From positions 434,001 through 498,000 of the forward strand of contig NZ_QBKP01000001.1 of NCBI RefSeq assembly GCF_003054195.1: a DNA stretch of 64,000 bases. Reading direction: 5' to 3'. The notes under the pieces were generated by a model. It saw only the letters and a list, made by a program, of their open reading frames with translations, ran no database searches and had not been told where the DNA came from. The stretch's first letter is position 1. The number at the start of each line of letters is the position of its first letter. A program made the translations under genes and the position numbers. The stretch is from Gemmobacter caeni. GTDB lineage: Bacteria; Pseudomonadota; Alphaproteobacteria; Rhodobacterales; Rhodobacteraceae. Positions 23,178 through 35,175 of the stretch are shown piece by piece.

Positions 23178-23884
23178 TTCACGCGTTGCGCGGCCAGAAT
23201 CTCTGCCGGACCGGCGCGCTGGATCAGAACCACCGCGGGCTCATCCCCCGCCAGCGGCAGCGTGAGATCAAGCGGCGGCTGGCCCGGCCATTCGGCCACC
23301 GGCTGCCAGTCGGTGACGATGTTGCGGTAGGTCACAGTACGGCCCGCATTCTCGCCGCGTTCAATATTCACGGTTTCCTCGGGGCGATACCGGACAAGCT
23401 GAATTTTCATCGGCAGGCCCGGCCCCTCGGCCGATTGCGCGCGGACGCGGATCTGCCCGCCCTCGTGCTGCACCTCCAGTGTCACCGGCGACCCGGCCCC
23501 CCGCGCGCTGCGAATGGCCTCCAGCACGGCTTCGGGGTCATTGCCTTCCACCCGCGTGCCGCCATTCACGATCATCTGCGGGGTATAGATCGTGCGGCTG
23601 CGCACGGCGCGGGCATAGGCTTTCTGGCGGGCGGTAAAGCCGGGCTGGGCCAGATGGTCCTCCCAGCCGATGTAATCCCAGTAATCGACATGCAGGGCCA
23701 GCGGGATAACGGCGGGATCGGCGGCCAGCGTCGCCAGCAGGTCATCGGCGGGCGGACAGGACGAACAGCCCTGCGAGGTATAAAGCTCCACCACCACCGG
23801 CCGGTCGGCTGCCGTCTGCGCCTGCCCGGCCACGGCAAAAGCAAGCCAGAGGCCGCATGCGGCTTTGAGTGCATCGCGCATCAT
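23174..23884 (-). CDS. DUF1223 exported thioredoxin-like protein
   Basis: A 236-residue protein with a signal peptide (LKAACGLWLAFAVAGQAQ). It then has VVVELYTSQGCSSCPPADDLLATLA, the CSSCPPAD redox-like motif of DUF1223, followed by LALHVDYWDYIGWEDHLAQP and the YTPQMIVNGG segment equivalent to a thioredoxin cis-proline region. Family function is undefined; a periplasmic thiol-related role is likely. The start at 23882-23884 (ATGATG) is the best in front of the signal peptide. It is divergent from acnA across 285 bases. Confidence 0.88.
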   Translation of the reverse strand: MMRDALKAACGLWLAFAVAGQAQTAADRPVVVELYTSQGCSSCPPADDLLATLAADPAVIPLALHVDYWDYIGWEDHLAQPGFTARQKAYARAVRSRTIYTPQMIVNGGTRVEGNDPEAVLEAIRSARGAGSPVTLEVQHEGGQIRVRAQSAEGPGLPMKIQLVRYRPEETVNIERGENAGRTVTYRNIVTDWQPVAEWPGQPPLDLTLPLAGDEPAVVLIQRAGPAEILAAQRVN

Positions 23885-24050
23885 GGTCTTCCCGATCCCC
23901 TCGTGATGTATCGGTTCTAGCCAACAAGCCCCCCGCTTGCCAATCAAGGTTTTGCGAGAGCCCGCGAGGCAGCGTATCCTGACGCCGGGCGACCTGCGGG
24001 CGGTGCCCGGCAAAACCGTGCCGAGCGGATCAGAAAGCGCTGGATTTTCG

Positions 24051-24068
24051 GCATACAATTGCATACAA
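24051..24068. promoter_or_regulatory. Direct repeat upstream of acnA
   Basis: GCATACAA-TT-GCATACAA, two identical octamers at a 10-base pitch (one helical turn), about 100 bases before the acnA ATG. The pitch is that expected for a regulator or tandem recognition site; no named motif was recognised. Confidence 0.4.
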
Positions 24069-24169
24069 AGCCCGCAGATTCCCTTGCGTGATGCGCCGCA
24101 TTGCGGCATGACCGGAGGGAATACCACGTACCCGAGCCCGAATTTCCGAGCCACAGCCAGGAGGCGACC

Positions 24170-26923
<2,754 letters not shown>

Positions 26924-26942
26924 TCGGCACTGAACGGACAGC

Positions 26943-26977
26943 AAGGGCCCCGGAGCGATCCGGGGCCTTTCGCATTT
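26943..26977 (+). terminator. Intrinsic terminator of acnA
   Basis: GGCCCCGGA and TCCGGGGCC (9-bp arms, loop GCGA) are followed by TTTCGCATTT, 20 bases after the stop. Confidence 0.85.
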
Positions 26978-27136
26978 CCGGCGGCGTGGATACCGTGCGG
27001 GCGCAGAAAGGTGCTGCAAGGGGGGGTGAACCCCGCGCAGTGCCGCGTTATACAGGAACCGAAGTGCGCGGCGGCAAGCTGCTGCGTCAGGGCATAGCGG
27101 ATGGGCGGGACAACCGCCAGAGCGGTGGAGGCAGAT

Positions 27137-28498
27137 ATGCGTGGGTTTCTGTCAGGCGTGATTTCAGGCGGGATCGTGGGGGTGCTGGGCCTTGGTGTCC
27201 TGTCGCAACTGGCGCCGCCCCCGGCCGGGCGTCCGGCCCCGGCAGCCGAGGTCGCCAATGTGGATGCGCCGCCGGTCACGGTGCCTGAGGCCGCACCCGC
27301 CGAAAGCCCCGCGGCGGCCCCTGCCACAGTGCCCGCGGCAGAACCTGCCGCCCCCGAACAGCCGGACATGGCAGAGGCAGCGCCGCCGCCGACTGCCTCC
27401 GAAGCCCCGGAGGCGCCGCAGCGCCCGGTGGAACCCGCCGCCGCACCGGATCTGGCACTGGCCCCGGCCACAGAGCCTGCCGCGCCGGTGCAACCCGCCT
27501 TGCCAGAAGCCGGGGCGGACAGCGATGCGGCCCCCGCTGCCGCCGAGCCGCCGCCGGTTCCGCCTCTGACGCCCGAAGAAGAAGCGATGCTGGCCCCGGT
27601 CGACGGGGGCGCGCTGCCCGATGAGATTCCGGCCCATTCGCCGCTTGCCCCCGAAGCCCCTGCGGAGGCAGAGACCGAGGCCCCGGCAGAACCCCTGCTG
27701 GACCGGCCGCAACCCGGACTGACCGGCACGGTCGATGGTGTAACCACCGGCCGCCTGCCCGCGATTGACGTGGCCCCCCCGGCCGATCCCGCCGCGACAG
27801 AGCCGGATCTGGCCGATGATCCGCGCCCGCTGATCCGTTATGCGATGCCCTTCGACAATCCCGCCGCCAAGCCGCTTTACGCCATCGTTCTGGCTGATAA
27901 CGGCCTGCCGGGCGTCGACCGTGCCGCAATTGCCGCGCTGCCGCTGCCGGTGACCATCGCGCTGGACCCGGCCGCACCGGATGCCGAAGAGATTGCAGGC
28001 GCCTATCGCACCGCCGGGAAGGAAGTGGCCATGCTGGCGACCGGCCTGCCGAAAGGGGCCACCGCCGCCGATGTGCAGGTCACTTTCGCCGCAAATGCCG
28101 CTACGCTGCCGCAGGCGGTGGCCGTGGTGGATCTGCCGCAGGGCGGGTTCCAGAACGACCGCAAGCTGGCGAGCGACGTGGTGCCGGTGATCAAGGATCA
28201 GGGGCGTGGCCTGGTCACCTTCGACCGGGGGCTGAATGCCGCCGATCAGGTCGCCCGGCGCGAGTCGGTGCCTGCGGCGGTGATGTTCCGCCAGATCGAC
28301 GGCGAGGGCGAAAGCGTGCCGGTCATGCGCCGCTATCTGGATCGCGCGGCCTTCAAGGCAGCGCAGGACGGCAAGGTGGTCGTTTATGGCACCGTCGCGC
28401 CCGACACGATCGCGGCGCTGCTGGAATGGTCGGTCGAGGGCCGTGCAGGATCGGTGGCTCTGGCGCCGCTTACCGCCGTTCTGGCCGAGGGCCAGTAA
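27137..28498 (+). CDS. Divergent polysaccharide deacetylase family protein (YibQ type)
   Basis: A 453-residue envelope protein. It has an N-terminal membrane anchor (MRGFLSGVISGGIVGVLGLGVLSQL), then about 200 residues of Ala/Pro/Glu-rich linker, then a YibQ-like domain (about 255-453) with LYAIVLADNGLPG, LPLPVTIALDPAAPDAEEIAGAYR, GKEVAMLATGLP and a final GTVAPDTIAALLEW. The domain is a deacetylase fold with altered metal site; its substrate is unknown. The linker looks suited to crossing the peptidoglycan layer. GGAGGCAG precedes the ATG. The last 29 bases overlap the convergent methyltransferase gene. Confidence 0.85.
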   Translation: MRGFLSGVISGGIVGVLGLGVLSQLAPPPAGRPAPAAEVANVDAPPVTVPEAAPAESPAAAPATVPAAEPAAPEQPDMAEAAPPPTASEAPEAPQRPVEPAAAPDLALAPATEPAAPVQPALPEAGADSDAAPAAAEPPPVPPLTPEEEAMLAPVDGGALPDEIPAHSPLAPEAPAEAETEAPAEPLLDRPQPGLTGTVDGVTTGRLPAIDVAPPADPAATEPDLADDPRPLIRYAMPFDNPAAKPLYAIVLADNGLPGVDRAAIAALPLPVTIALDPAAPDAEEIAGAYRTAGKEVAMLATGLPKGATAADVQVTFAANAATLPQAVAVVDLPQGGFQNDRKLASDVVPVIKDQGRGLVTFDRGLNAADQVARRESVPAAVMFRQIDGEGESVPVMRRYLDRAAFKAAQDGKVVVYGTVAPDTIAALLEWSVEGRAGSVALAPLTAVLAEGQ

Positions 28499-29093
28499 CC
28501 GGCTGGCGGCGCCGCAGCGTCAACGCAAGCCATTGCGTTGGCACGCCGCCGAAACCGCCGCCACGGCGCAAGGTCAGGGCCACCAGTTCCCAGCCCGGCC
28601 CGCAGGCGGCCAGCAGCCAGGCCGGATCGGGCTGGTTGAAGTATCGCCCCAGCGCATCCGCCCCTTCCGCGTCGCCGGTCTTGAAGCTGGCAAACATCAG
28701 GCCACCGGGCCGCAAGGCGCGACGGATACGGGCAAGAATGTCGGGCAATTCCGGGCGCGGCACATGCAGAAGGCTCGCATTGGCCCAGACAGCATCATAA
28801 GCCGCATTTGCCTCCAGCGCGTCGAACTGCAAAAGCCGCGCGGGGCGCCCCAGCCGTTCAGAGGCGATCCGCACCAAGGCGGCGCTGCCATCGGTCGGGT
28901 CCAGCCCGAACCCTGCGGCAAGTATGGCCGCCGCGTCCGTGCCCGCGCCGCAGCCCAGTTCCAGAATATGCGCACCGGGCGCCAGCCTGGCCAGAAATCC
29001 GGCAAGGGCGGGATGCGGGCGGGCGCTGCCTTCGGCCGCATAGCGCGCAGCCTGTGTTTCGTAGAACAGCCGGGTCCGGGGATCGCCAGCCAT
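28470..29093 (-). CDS. Class I SAM-dependent methyltransferase
   Basis: A 207-residue Rossmann-fold methyltransferase. Motif I is HILELGCGAGTDAAAILAAGF, the acidic strand end is GLDPTDGS, post-I is LLQFDALEANAAYDAVWANASLLHVPRPELPDIL, and GGLMFASFKTGD follows. The YETQAARYAAEG opening is typical of small-molecule methyltransferases. Substrate unknown. It starts 7 bases after the stop of the unknown protein upstream, so the pair is an operon. Confidence 0.88.
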   Translation of the reverse strand: MAGDPRTRLFYETQAARYAAEGSARPHPALAGFLARLAPGAHILELGCGAGTDAAAILAAGFGLDPTDGSAALVRIASERLGRPARLLQFDALEANAAYDAVWANASLLHVPRPELPDILARIRRALRPGGLMFASFKTGDAEGADALGRYFNQPDPAWLLAACGPGWELVALTLRRGGGFGGVPTQWLALTLRRRQPVTGPRPERR

Positions 29094-29100
29094 ACCCGGC

Positions 29101-29973
29101 TCAGGGCGTGATCATGGTCACGCCGGGCAGGCTTGCGATATAGGCCATGTCGCGGTCATAGGTTTCGGTCATCACCGCGACCATGTCATCGGTCCAGTCC
29201 GGCAGGGCAAAGGACATTTCGACCACATCGGGCCGCGCGAATTTGTCGAGGAATGCCGAAACCACCCGACGCCGTTGCGCCACGCCCTGCGGCGGGTGCT
29301 TTTCCATATAGGCGGCCATCCGGCTCATGCCGTCCACGGTCATCACCGTGCCCAGCAGATCATCCGCGCCCTCCAGATACATGCCGGAGGGATGGCCCGA
29401 CACCGCCTGCAGCACCTCGGGCCAGATCAGCGGCGTATCCTCGTCCGCCCAGACGGTGATCGGAACGCCGGGATTGCGGTCAATCAGTTGCAGGATCAGG
29501 TCGGACCAGCGCAGGCTCAGCGGGTCGGTGCCCTCGATGAACTCGGCATAATCGCGGCCCCGCTGACGACGGTGCAGTTCCGGCAGATAGGTGGCGGGGT
29601 TGCGCAGGCCCAGATGGAACTCTGCCCCGATCTCGGGGAAGATCTGGCAGATCGTGCGCATCCGGTCGCCGCCGGTATGATAGAACCGCCCCTTCACCGC
29701 CCAGGCGGGGAAGGACAGAAAGTTCTCCCATGACAGGACAAGCCGGTCGGCCGCATCGGCATCCATGATCTGATCCAGCAGATTGGCCTGCATTTCCATA
29801 CTGGCGGGCTGCCCTTTCAACTGGATCGCCGCGTCGCGGATCAGGTTGCGATAGCGCCCCGGTTCCGGCACTTCGATGCCGACCGCAGCCAGCTGCCCGG
29901 CGTTGCGGTGCAGGGTCCGCACCAGACGGTCATCATCGGTGCAATGCACCCCGAGGTGATAGGCAATACGCAT
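29101..29973 (-). CDS. Conserved protein of unknown function, sulfotransferase-like N-terminus
   Basis: A 290-residue soluble protein with no signal peptide. The start MRIAYHLGVHCTDDDRLVRTLHRNAGQLAAVGIEVP resembles Rhodobacterales proteins with a sulfotransferase-like P-loop region, in which HLGVHCTDDD replaces the usual HxGxxKTGTT; the resemblance is loose. Other conserved-looking parts are VLSWENFLSF, FHLGLRNPATYLPELHRRQRG and ITVWADEDTPLIWPEVL. It lies upstream of the methyltransferase and divergent from the ABC permease. Function not assigned. Confidence 0.6.
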   Translation of the reverse strand: MRIAYHLGVHCTDDDRLVRTLHRNAGQLAAVGIEVPEPGRYRNLIRDAAIQLKGQPASMEMQANLLDQIMDADAADRLVLSWENFLSFPAWAVKGRFYHTGGDRMRTICQIFPEIGAEFHLGLRNPATYLPELHRRQRGRDYAEFIEGTDPLSLRWSDLILQLIDRNPGVPITVWADEDTPLIWPEVLQAVSGHPSGMYLEGADDLLGTVMTVDGMSRMAAYMEKHPPQGVAQRRRVVSAFLDKFARPDVVEMSFALPDWTDDMVAVMTETYDRDMAYIASLPGVTMITP

Positions 29974-30061
29974 TTGGCTCTGTTCTGGCAGTTGCTGCTC
30001 GTTGATGCTGAATATACGGGGTTTTCTGGACAGATAAACCGCTTTCCTGTAATCGGGCCTG

Positions 30062-31720
30062 ATGATGCCCGAGCAAAAGACTCAGTCACAGCCTTTCAGC
30101 CTGCCGCGCCTGCCCGATGTCTGGACGCTGGCCGCCGTGGTGATCGGGGTTGTGGTGCTGGCGCCCGTCCTGTCCGTGGTCTGGATTGCCTTCCACCCGA
30201 CGGAAAACATCTGGCCGCATCTGATGGCGACCGTGATGCCGCGCTATCTGGCGACGACGGGTCGCATGATGCTGGGGGTCGGGCTGCTGACGGCCGCCGT
30301 TGGTACCGGCGCTGCATGGCTGGTGACGATGTACCGCTTTCCGGGCGCAAGGTTCTTCGACAGGGCGCTGCTGCTGCCGCTGGCGATTCCGGCCTATGTC
30401 GGCGCCTATGCGCTGGTCGATTTCTTCGATTATTCCGGTGCGTTTCAGGTCGGCCTGCGGTCGCTGATGGGCTGGCACAGTGCGCGGGACTACTGGTTCC
30501 CGACAGTGCGGTCGGAAGGTGCGGCCATCGTCGTGCTGTCAGCGGCGCTTTATCCTTATGTCTTCCTGCTGGCGCGCGCGGCCTTCCGCGAACAATCGGG
30601 CGGCTGTTACGAGGTGGCGCGCGCGCTGGGGTCGGGCCCCTGGAGCGTGTTTTTCCGCGTGGGCCTGCCGCTGGCCCGGCCCGCCATTGCCGCAGGCGTG
30701 GCACTCGCGCTGATGGAGACGGTGGCCGATTACGGAACGGCGACGCATTTCGGGGTTCAGACCCTCACGACAGGGCTGTTCTCCACCTGGCTGACCACCG
30801 GCAATGCGGGGGGCGCGGCCCAGATCGCGGGCGTCTCGCTGACGGTGATCGTGCTCCTGCTGGGGCTGGAACGCTGGAGCCGCCGCAACGCCCGCTTCCA
30901 TGGCTCGGCCCGGCAGGCCCGCCCGGTAGAGCCACAGCCGATCCGGGGCCCGCAACGCTGGCTGGCGACGGTGGCCTGTGCGCTGCCCTTCGCCATGGGC
31001 TTTGTGCTGCCGGTGGCAGTGATGACCGGCCACGCCATCCGCAAGCCCGAAGCCTGGGTCTCGCCCGGTCTGGGCCGCGCGCTGGTCAATACACTGATCA
31101 CCGGCGGGCTGGCCGCCCTGCTGACCGTCGGTGCGGCGTTGATCATGGTCTATGGTTTGCGGTTGCGCGGGCGCGGATTGCCACGCTGGATTTTGCCGAT
31201 CACGGCGCTGGGATATGCCGCGCCCGGTGCGGTACTGGCGCTGGGTCTGCTGATCCCGCTGGCCGCCCTTGATCACTGGATGGCCGATACCCTCGCCGCG
31301 ACCACAGGCTGGGATCCGGGCCTGCTGCTGACCGGCACTGCCGCCGCGCTGGTGCTGGCCTATGCGCTGCGCTTCTTCGGCATCGCGCAGGGGGCAGTGG
31401 ATGCCGCCTTTGGCCGCGTCTCGCCCAATCTACCGCTGGCGGCACGGGCGCTGGGGCGCAGCCCTGCGCGGGTGCTGCGCGACGTTTATCTGCCGCTGAT
31501 GCGCAGTTCGGTTGCCACCGCATTGCTGGTGGTCTTTGTCGATTGCGTGAAGGAACTGCCCGCCACGCTGCTGCTGCGCCCCTTCAACTATAACACCCTA
31601 GCGACGCGGGTGTTTGAACTGGCCAGCCTCGAACGGCTGGGCGAGGCCGCACCCGCAGCACTGCTGGTGATGGGGGTCGGGCTGATCGCCGTGCTTCTGG
31701 TTGCCCGGAACGAGGGCTGA
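30062..31720 (+). CDS. Iron ABC transporter permease, fused two-domain (FbpB/SfuB type)
   Basis: A 552-residue inner-membrane protein with two binding-protein-dependent transport domains in tandem. Each has the EAA loop that meets the ATPase: [26 protein letters not shown] (about 185-210) and [25 protein letters not shown] (about 460-485). This fused layout is typical of ferric iron permeases. No substrate-binding or ATPase gene is next to it, so partners must be elsewhere. It precedes the ccm haem-maturation cluster by 82 bases on the same strand, a suggestive iron/haem link. Confidence 0.88.
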   Translation: MMPEQKTQSQPFSLPRLPDVWTLAAVVIGVVVLAPVLSVVWIAFHPTENIWPHLMATVMPRYLATTGRMMLGVGLLTAAVGTGAAWLVTMYRFPGARFFDRALLLPLAIPAYVGAYALVDFFDYSGAFQVGLRSLMGWHSARDYWFPTVRSEGAAIVVLSAALYPYVFLLARAAFREQSGGCYEVARALGSGPWSVFFRVGLPLARPAIAAGVALALMETVADYGTATHFGVQTLTTGLFSTWLTTGNAGGAAQIAGVSLTVIVLLLGLERWSRRNARFHGSARQARPVEPQPIRGPQRWLATVACALPFAMGFVLPVAVMTGHAIRKPEAWVSPGLGRALVNTLITGGLAALLTVGAALIMVYGLRLRGRGLPRWILPITALGYAAPGAVLALGLLIPLAALDHWMADTLAATTGWDPGLLLTGTAAALVLAYALRFFGIAQGAVDAAFGRVSPNLPLAARALGRSPARVLRDVYLPLMRSSVATALLVVFVDCVKELPATLLLRPFNYNTLATRVFELASLERLGEAAPAALLVMGVGLIAVLLVARNEG

Positions 31721-31802
31721 GGCACCTTTGTCGCATGCCGCCGCTTTCGCTTTGCGCGGGCGGCGCAATCGGCTAGGCAGGGCAGGAAACCGGGAAAGGC
31801 GC

Positions 31803-32438
31803 ATGACGGCGAAAGACTATCGGGTATCTGACCTTGCCGTGGCGCGCGGCGGGCTGGTGGTGCTGGAGGGCGTGGGCTTCACCCTGCGCCCGGGGCATGC
31901 GCTGGTGCTGCGCGGGCCGAATGGCGTGGGCAAGACCACCCTGTTGCGCACGCTGGCCGGTTTGCAGCCGCCCGTTGCGGGCGACATCGGCCTGCCGCCC
32001 GAGGCCATCGCCTATGCCGCCCATGCCGACGGGTTGAAAGCGACGCTGAGCGTGGCCGAAAACCTTGCCTTCTGGGCCGCGATCTACGGCACCGACCGGG
32101 TTGAAACCGCGCTGGACCGCATGAACCTGCGCGAACTGCGCGACCGCAGCGCGGCCAGCCTTTCCGCCGGGCAGAAGCGGCGGCTGGGGCTGGCGCGGCT
32201 GCTGGTCTCGGGTCGTCCGGTCTGGATGCTCGATGAACCAACCGTCAGCCTGGACGCCGCCTCGGTCGCGCTGTTCGCCGATGTGGTGCGCGGCCATCTG
32301 GCCGAAGGCGGTGCCGCGCTGATGGCGACACATATCGACCTTGGCCTGACCGAGGCCGGGGTGCTGGACCTGACCCCCTTCAAGGCGCGCGGGCAGGCGG
32401 CGGGCACCGCCTCCGACTTTGACGAGGCTTTCGCATGA
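31803..32438 (+). CDS. ccmA: Cytochrome c biogenesis ATP-binding protein CcmA
   Basis: A 211-residue ABC ATPase of the CcmABCD complex that releases holo-CcmE for haem delivery. Walker A is [11 protein letters not shown] (about 38-48), the signature [16 protein letters not shown], Walker [16 protein letters not shown] and switch His in MATHIDLGL. It is coupled to ccmB by an ATGA overlap at 32435. ATG 31803 is preceded by GGAAAGG. Confidence 0.96.
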   Translation: MTAKDYRVSDLAVARGGLVVLEGVGFTLRPGHALVLRGPNGVGKTTLLRTLAGLQPPVAGDIGLPPEAIAYAAHADGLKATLSVAENLAFWAAIYGTDRVETALDRMNLRELRDRSAASLSAGQKRRLGLARLLVSGRPVWMLDEPTVSLDAASVALFADVVRGHLAEGGAALMATHIDLGLTEAGVLDLTPFKARGQAAGTASDFDEAFA

Positions 32439-33091
32439 TCGCCCTTCTGCTGCGGGATCTGAGGCTGGCGGTGCGCGCCGGGGGCGGCTTTGGACTTGGC
32501 CTTGCCTTCTTCCTGCTGGTCGCGGTTCTGGTGCCGCTGGGCGTCGGCCCGGAAGGCGGGACGCTGGCCAAGATCGCGCCGGGCATCCTGTGGGTCGGCG
32601 CGCTGCTGGCCTGCCTGCTGAGCCTCGACCGCATCTTCGCGCTGGATTTCGAGGATGGCTCGCTCGATCTGCTGGCCACCGCACCGATCCCGCTGGAAGG
32701 CGCGGTGGCGATGAAATCCGCCGCGCACTGGCTGGTGACCGGGCTGCCGCTGACGCTGGCCGCGCCGGTGCTGGGGGTGCTGCTGCATCTGCCCGGCGAG
32801 GGATATTTCTGGCTCGTCGCCTCATTGGCACTCGGAACCCCTGCCCTGTCGGTCATCGGCACCTTCGGCGCGGCGCTGACCGTGGGGCTGAAACGCGGCG
32901 GCCTGCTGCTGAGCCTGCTGGTCCTGCCGCTTTATGTACCGACGCTGATCTTCGGCGCCGAAGTGGTCAAGCGCGGCGCGGCAGGGATGGCGGTGGAAGT
33001 GCCACTTCTGCTGCTGGCGGGCATTACACTGGGCGCGGCGGCCGTGCTGCCCTTTGCCTCGGCGCTTGCCCTGCGCATCAATCTGCGGTGA
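32435..33091 (+). CDS. ccmB: Haem exporter subunit CcmB
   Basis: A 218-residue six-helix membrane protein. [31 protein letters not shown], with the FEDGSLDLL block, is the CcmB signature, and the [11 protein letters not shown] helix is also typical. It partners CcmA and CcmC in cytochrome c maturation (system I). The start overlaps ccmA by four bases; ccmC follows after 51 bases. Confidence 0.96.
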   Translation: MIALLLRDLRLAVRAGGGFGLGLAFFLLVAVLVPLGVGPEGGTLAKIAPGILWVGALLACLLSLDRIFALDFEDGSLDLLATAPIPLEGAVAMKSAAHWLVTGLPLTLAAPVLGVLLHLPGEGYFWLVASLALGTPALSVIGTFGAALTVGLKRGGLLLSLLVLPLYVPTLIFGAEVVKRGAAGMAVEVPLLLLAGITLGAAAVLPFASALALRINLR

Positions 33092-33142
33092 TCCTGCCCG
33101 ATGCCGCTTGTCGCACAACGAAACTGGATTTAGCGAGGCCCC

Positions 33143-33874
33143 ATGTCGCTCTGGGAATATGCCAATCCGAAGAAGTTCATGCAGACCGCCACACGGGTGC
33201 TGCCCGTGGTCAGCGTGCTGGCCGCGATCTGCATGGTCGGGGGGCTGGTCTGGGGGTTCTTCTTCACGCCCGATGATTACAAGCAGGGTGCAACGGTGAA
33301 GATCATCTTCATCCATGTTCCCGCCGCCATGATGGCGATCAATGTCTGGGGCATGATGCTGGTCACCTCGCTGGTCTGGATCGTGCGGCGCCACCATGTC
33401 AGCGCATTGGCCGCCCGTGCCGCAGCACCGCTGGGCATGACCTTCACCCTGATAGCGCTGGTGACCGGCGCGCTGTGGGGGCAACCGATGTGGGGGACGT
33501 GGTGGGAATGGGACCCGCGCCTGACCTCATTCCTCATCCTGTTCCTGTTCTACCTTGGCTATGTTGCGCTGTGGCAGGCGGTGGAAAACCCCGATACCGC
33601 CGCCGACCTGACCAGCGTGCTGTGCATCGTGGGGTCGGTCTTCGCCGCACTCAGCCGTTATGCGGTGAAATTCTGGAATCAGGGGCTGCATCAGGATTCG
33701 ACCATCATGAAGGTGGGCGAGAAAGACCCGCTGGACCCGGCCTATTACTGGCCGCTGATCGTCTGCATCGCGGGCTTCATCCTGACCTTCGTTGCACTGG
33801 TGCTGCTGCGCACCGTCACCGAAATCCGCGCCCGCCGTCTGGCGGTGCTGACAGCGCGGGAGAGGCTGGCATGA
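33143..33874 (+). CDS. ccmC: Haem-handling protein CcmC
   Basis: A 243-residue six-helix membrane protein. The periplasmic tryptophan-rich motif WGQPMWGTWWEWDPRLTS (about 112-129) and the flanking haem-ligand histidines (HVPAAMM near 58, and the GLHQDSTI region) identify CcmC, which loads haem onto CcmE. The stop overlaps the ccmD start (ATGA at 33871). Confidence 0.97.
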   Translation: MSLWEYANPKKFMQTATRVLPVVSVLAAICMVGGLVWGFFFTPDDYKQGATVKIIFIHVPAAMMAINVWGMMLVTSLVWIVRRHHVSALAARAAAPLGMTFTLIALVTGALWGQPMWGTWWEWDPRLTSFLILFLFYLGYVALWQAVENPDTAADLTSVLCIVGSVFAALSRYAVKFWNQGLHQDSTIMKVGEKDPLDPAYYWPLIVCIAGFILTFVALVLLRTVTEIRARRLAVLTARERLA

Positions 33875-34026
33875 TGCCCGATCTTGGCAAATATGCGGTG
33901 CCGGTTCTTGGCTCTTATGCGGTGGCGATTGGTCTGATCGCCGCCATTGTCGCGCTGTCCATCTGGCGGTCGCGGCGGATGAAACGCGCGCTTGATGCTG
34001 TCGAGGCGCGCGCCGGGAGGAAATGA
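33871..34026 (+). CDS. ccmD: Haem exporter small subunit CcmD
   Basis: A 51-residue single-helix protein, MMPDLGKYAVPVLGSYAV followed by a hydrophobic helix and the basic tail WRSRRMKRALDAVEARAG. It has the size, topology and position of CcmD, which stabilises CcmC-CcmE. Its ATG overlaps the ccmC stop, and ccmG begins one base after its own stop. Confidence 0.9.
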   Translation: MMPDLGKYAVPVLGSYAVAIGLIAAIVALSIWRSRRMKRALDAVEARAGRK

Positions 34027-34027
34027 C

Positions 34028-34555
34028 ATGTCGCGTATCCTGATGATCCTGCCGCCGCTGGTTTTCGCGGCACTGGCAGCGATGTTCTGGCTGGGGATGC
34101 AGCGCGAGGACCCTGACGCCCTGCCCTCGACGCTCGTCGGGCGGGCGGCGCCTGTCGTGCAGGTGGGCACGCTGGGCAGTCATCCCGCGCTGCTGCACGA
34201 GGCGCTGACCGCGCCGGGGGTGAAGCTCCTGAACTTCTGGGCCAGCTGGTGCGCGCCCTGCCGGGCCGAACATCCGATGCTGAAACAGTTGCAGGCCGAA
34301 GGCGTCACCATCCTTGGCGTGAACTACAAGGACAAGTCCGATCAGGCCGAGGCATTTCTGGCCGAGCTGGGCAATCCCTATACCGCCATCGGCACCGACA
34401 GCGGCCGCATGGCGCTGGAATGGGGGGTTTATGGCGTGCCGGAAACCTTTGTGATCGACGGCGCGGGCAAGGTGGTGCTTCGTTACGCCGGTCCGATCAC
34501 GGCGCAGGAGCTTGAGCGGGTCATTCGCCCGGCACTGGCCAAGGCGGCGGAATAA
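34028..34555 (+). CDS. ccmG: Periplasmic thiol:disulfide oxidoreductase CcmG/DsbE
   Basis: A 175-residue membrane-anchored thioredoxin-like protein. One N-terminal helix (ILMILPPLVFAALAAMFWLG) precedes the active site LLNFWASWCAPCRAEHPML (Cys75, Cys78), with the acidic-insert region and cis-proline YGVPETFVIDGAG. It keeps apocytochrome c CXXCH thiols reduced for haem ligation. It is the last gene of ccmABCDG; ccmE, ccmF and ccmH are not in the window. Confidence 0.96.
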   Translation: MSRILMILPPLVFAALAAMFWLGMQREDPDALPSTLVGRAAPVVQVGTLGSHPALLHEALTAPGVKLLNFWASWCAPCRAEHPMLKQLQAEGVTILGVNYKDKSDQAEAFLAELGNPYTAIGTDSGRMALEWGVYGVPETFVIDGAGKVVLRYAGPITAQELERVIRPALAKAAE

Positions 34556-34619
34556 CCGCCGCTGACCCTGAGGCAAAGGCCCGTCACCCTGTGCAGGCGG
34601 TCATGCTTTCCGCGAGCAA

Positions 34620-34645
34620 TACGCTATCCTTGCCCGGATAGCGTA
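34620..34645. promoter_or_regulatory. 26-bp inverted repeat upstream of VOC protein gene
   Basis: Perfect 10-bp arms TACGCTATCC and GGATAGCGTA surround TTGCCC, ending 23 bases before the VOC start. Position suits either an operator over the promoter or a leader hairpin; no T-tract follows, so a terminator is unlikely. Confidence 0.5.
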
Positions 34646-34668
34646 GCGACGGAAAGGACCCCTCAACC

Positions 34669-35085
34669 ATGATCGCTTATGTCACGGTCGGCGCGGACGA
34701 TATCGCGCGCGCAAAACGATTCTATTCAGCCCTCCTGCCCGCCCTGGGTTACGCTCTGGAGGAGGGACCGGAGGGGCTGAGCTACACGCTTCCCGCCGCG
34801 CCGGGGGCATCCGGCCCCGCGCCCGATTTCTACGTCAAACCCACTTTCGACGGGCGCCCTGCCTCGGCTGGCAATGGCACCATGGTGGCTTTCATGGTCC
34901 GCAGCCAGAAGCAGGTGCGCGACCTTCACGCCGCAGCACTGATCGCAGGCGGATCGGACGAGGGCCAGCCGGGTTTCCGCGCCGCCTACGGGCCGCATTT
35001 CTATGTGGCGTATCTGCGCGACCCTCAGGGCAACAAGATTGCCCTGTTCTCCAGCGATCCGAACGAACCTGGACGAGAAGGGTGA
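34669..35085 (+). CDS. VOC family protein (glyoxalase/bleomycin-resistance fold)
   Basis: A 138-residue metalloprotein-like fold of two beta-alpha-beta-beta-beta units: MIAYVTVGADDIARAKRFYSALLPALGY and GTMVAFMVRSQKQVRDLHAAALIAGG, ending YLRDPQGNKIALF. Substrate cannot be inferred; most such small stand-alone VOC proteins are uncharacterised. GGAAAGGACC lies upstream, and a 26-bp palindrome sits just before it. Confidence 0.85.
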   Translation: MIAYVTVGADDIARAKRFYSALLPALGYALEEGPEGLSYTLPAAPGASGPAPDFYVKPTFDGRPASAGNGTMVAFMVRSQKQVRDLHAAALIAGGSDEGQPGFRAAYGPHFYVAYLRDPQGNKIALFSSDPNEPGREG

Positions 35086-35175
35086 TATCTGGGTGCAGAC
35101 GCCAATCACAGCATCCTCGCGCCCTATGTTTCGGCGACAAGGCCGGCTCGATCCGGCGGGCGATGCAAGTGCTGA

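Noticed and set aside
34028-34555. ResA or TlpA instead of CcmG
   Set aside because: Position directly after ccmD and the WCAPC active site with GVPETFVID context favour CcmG/DsbE.
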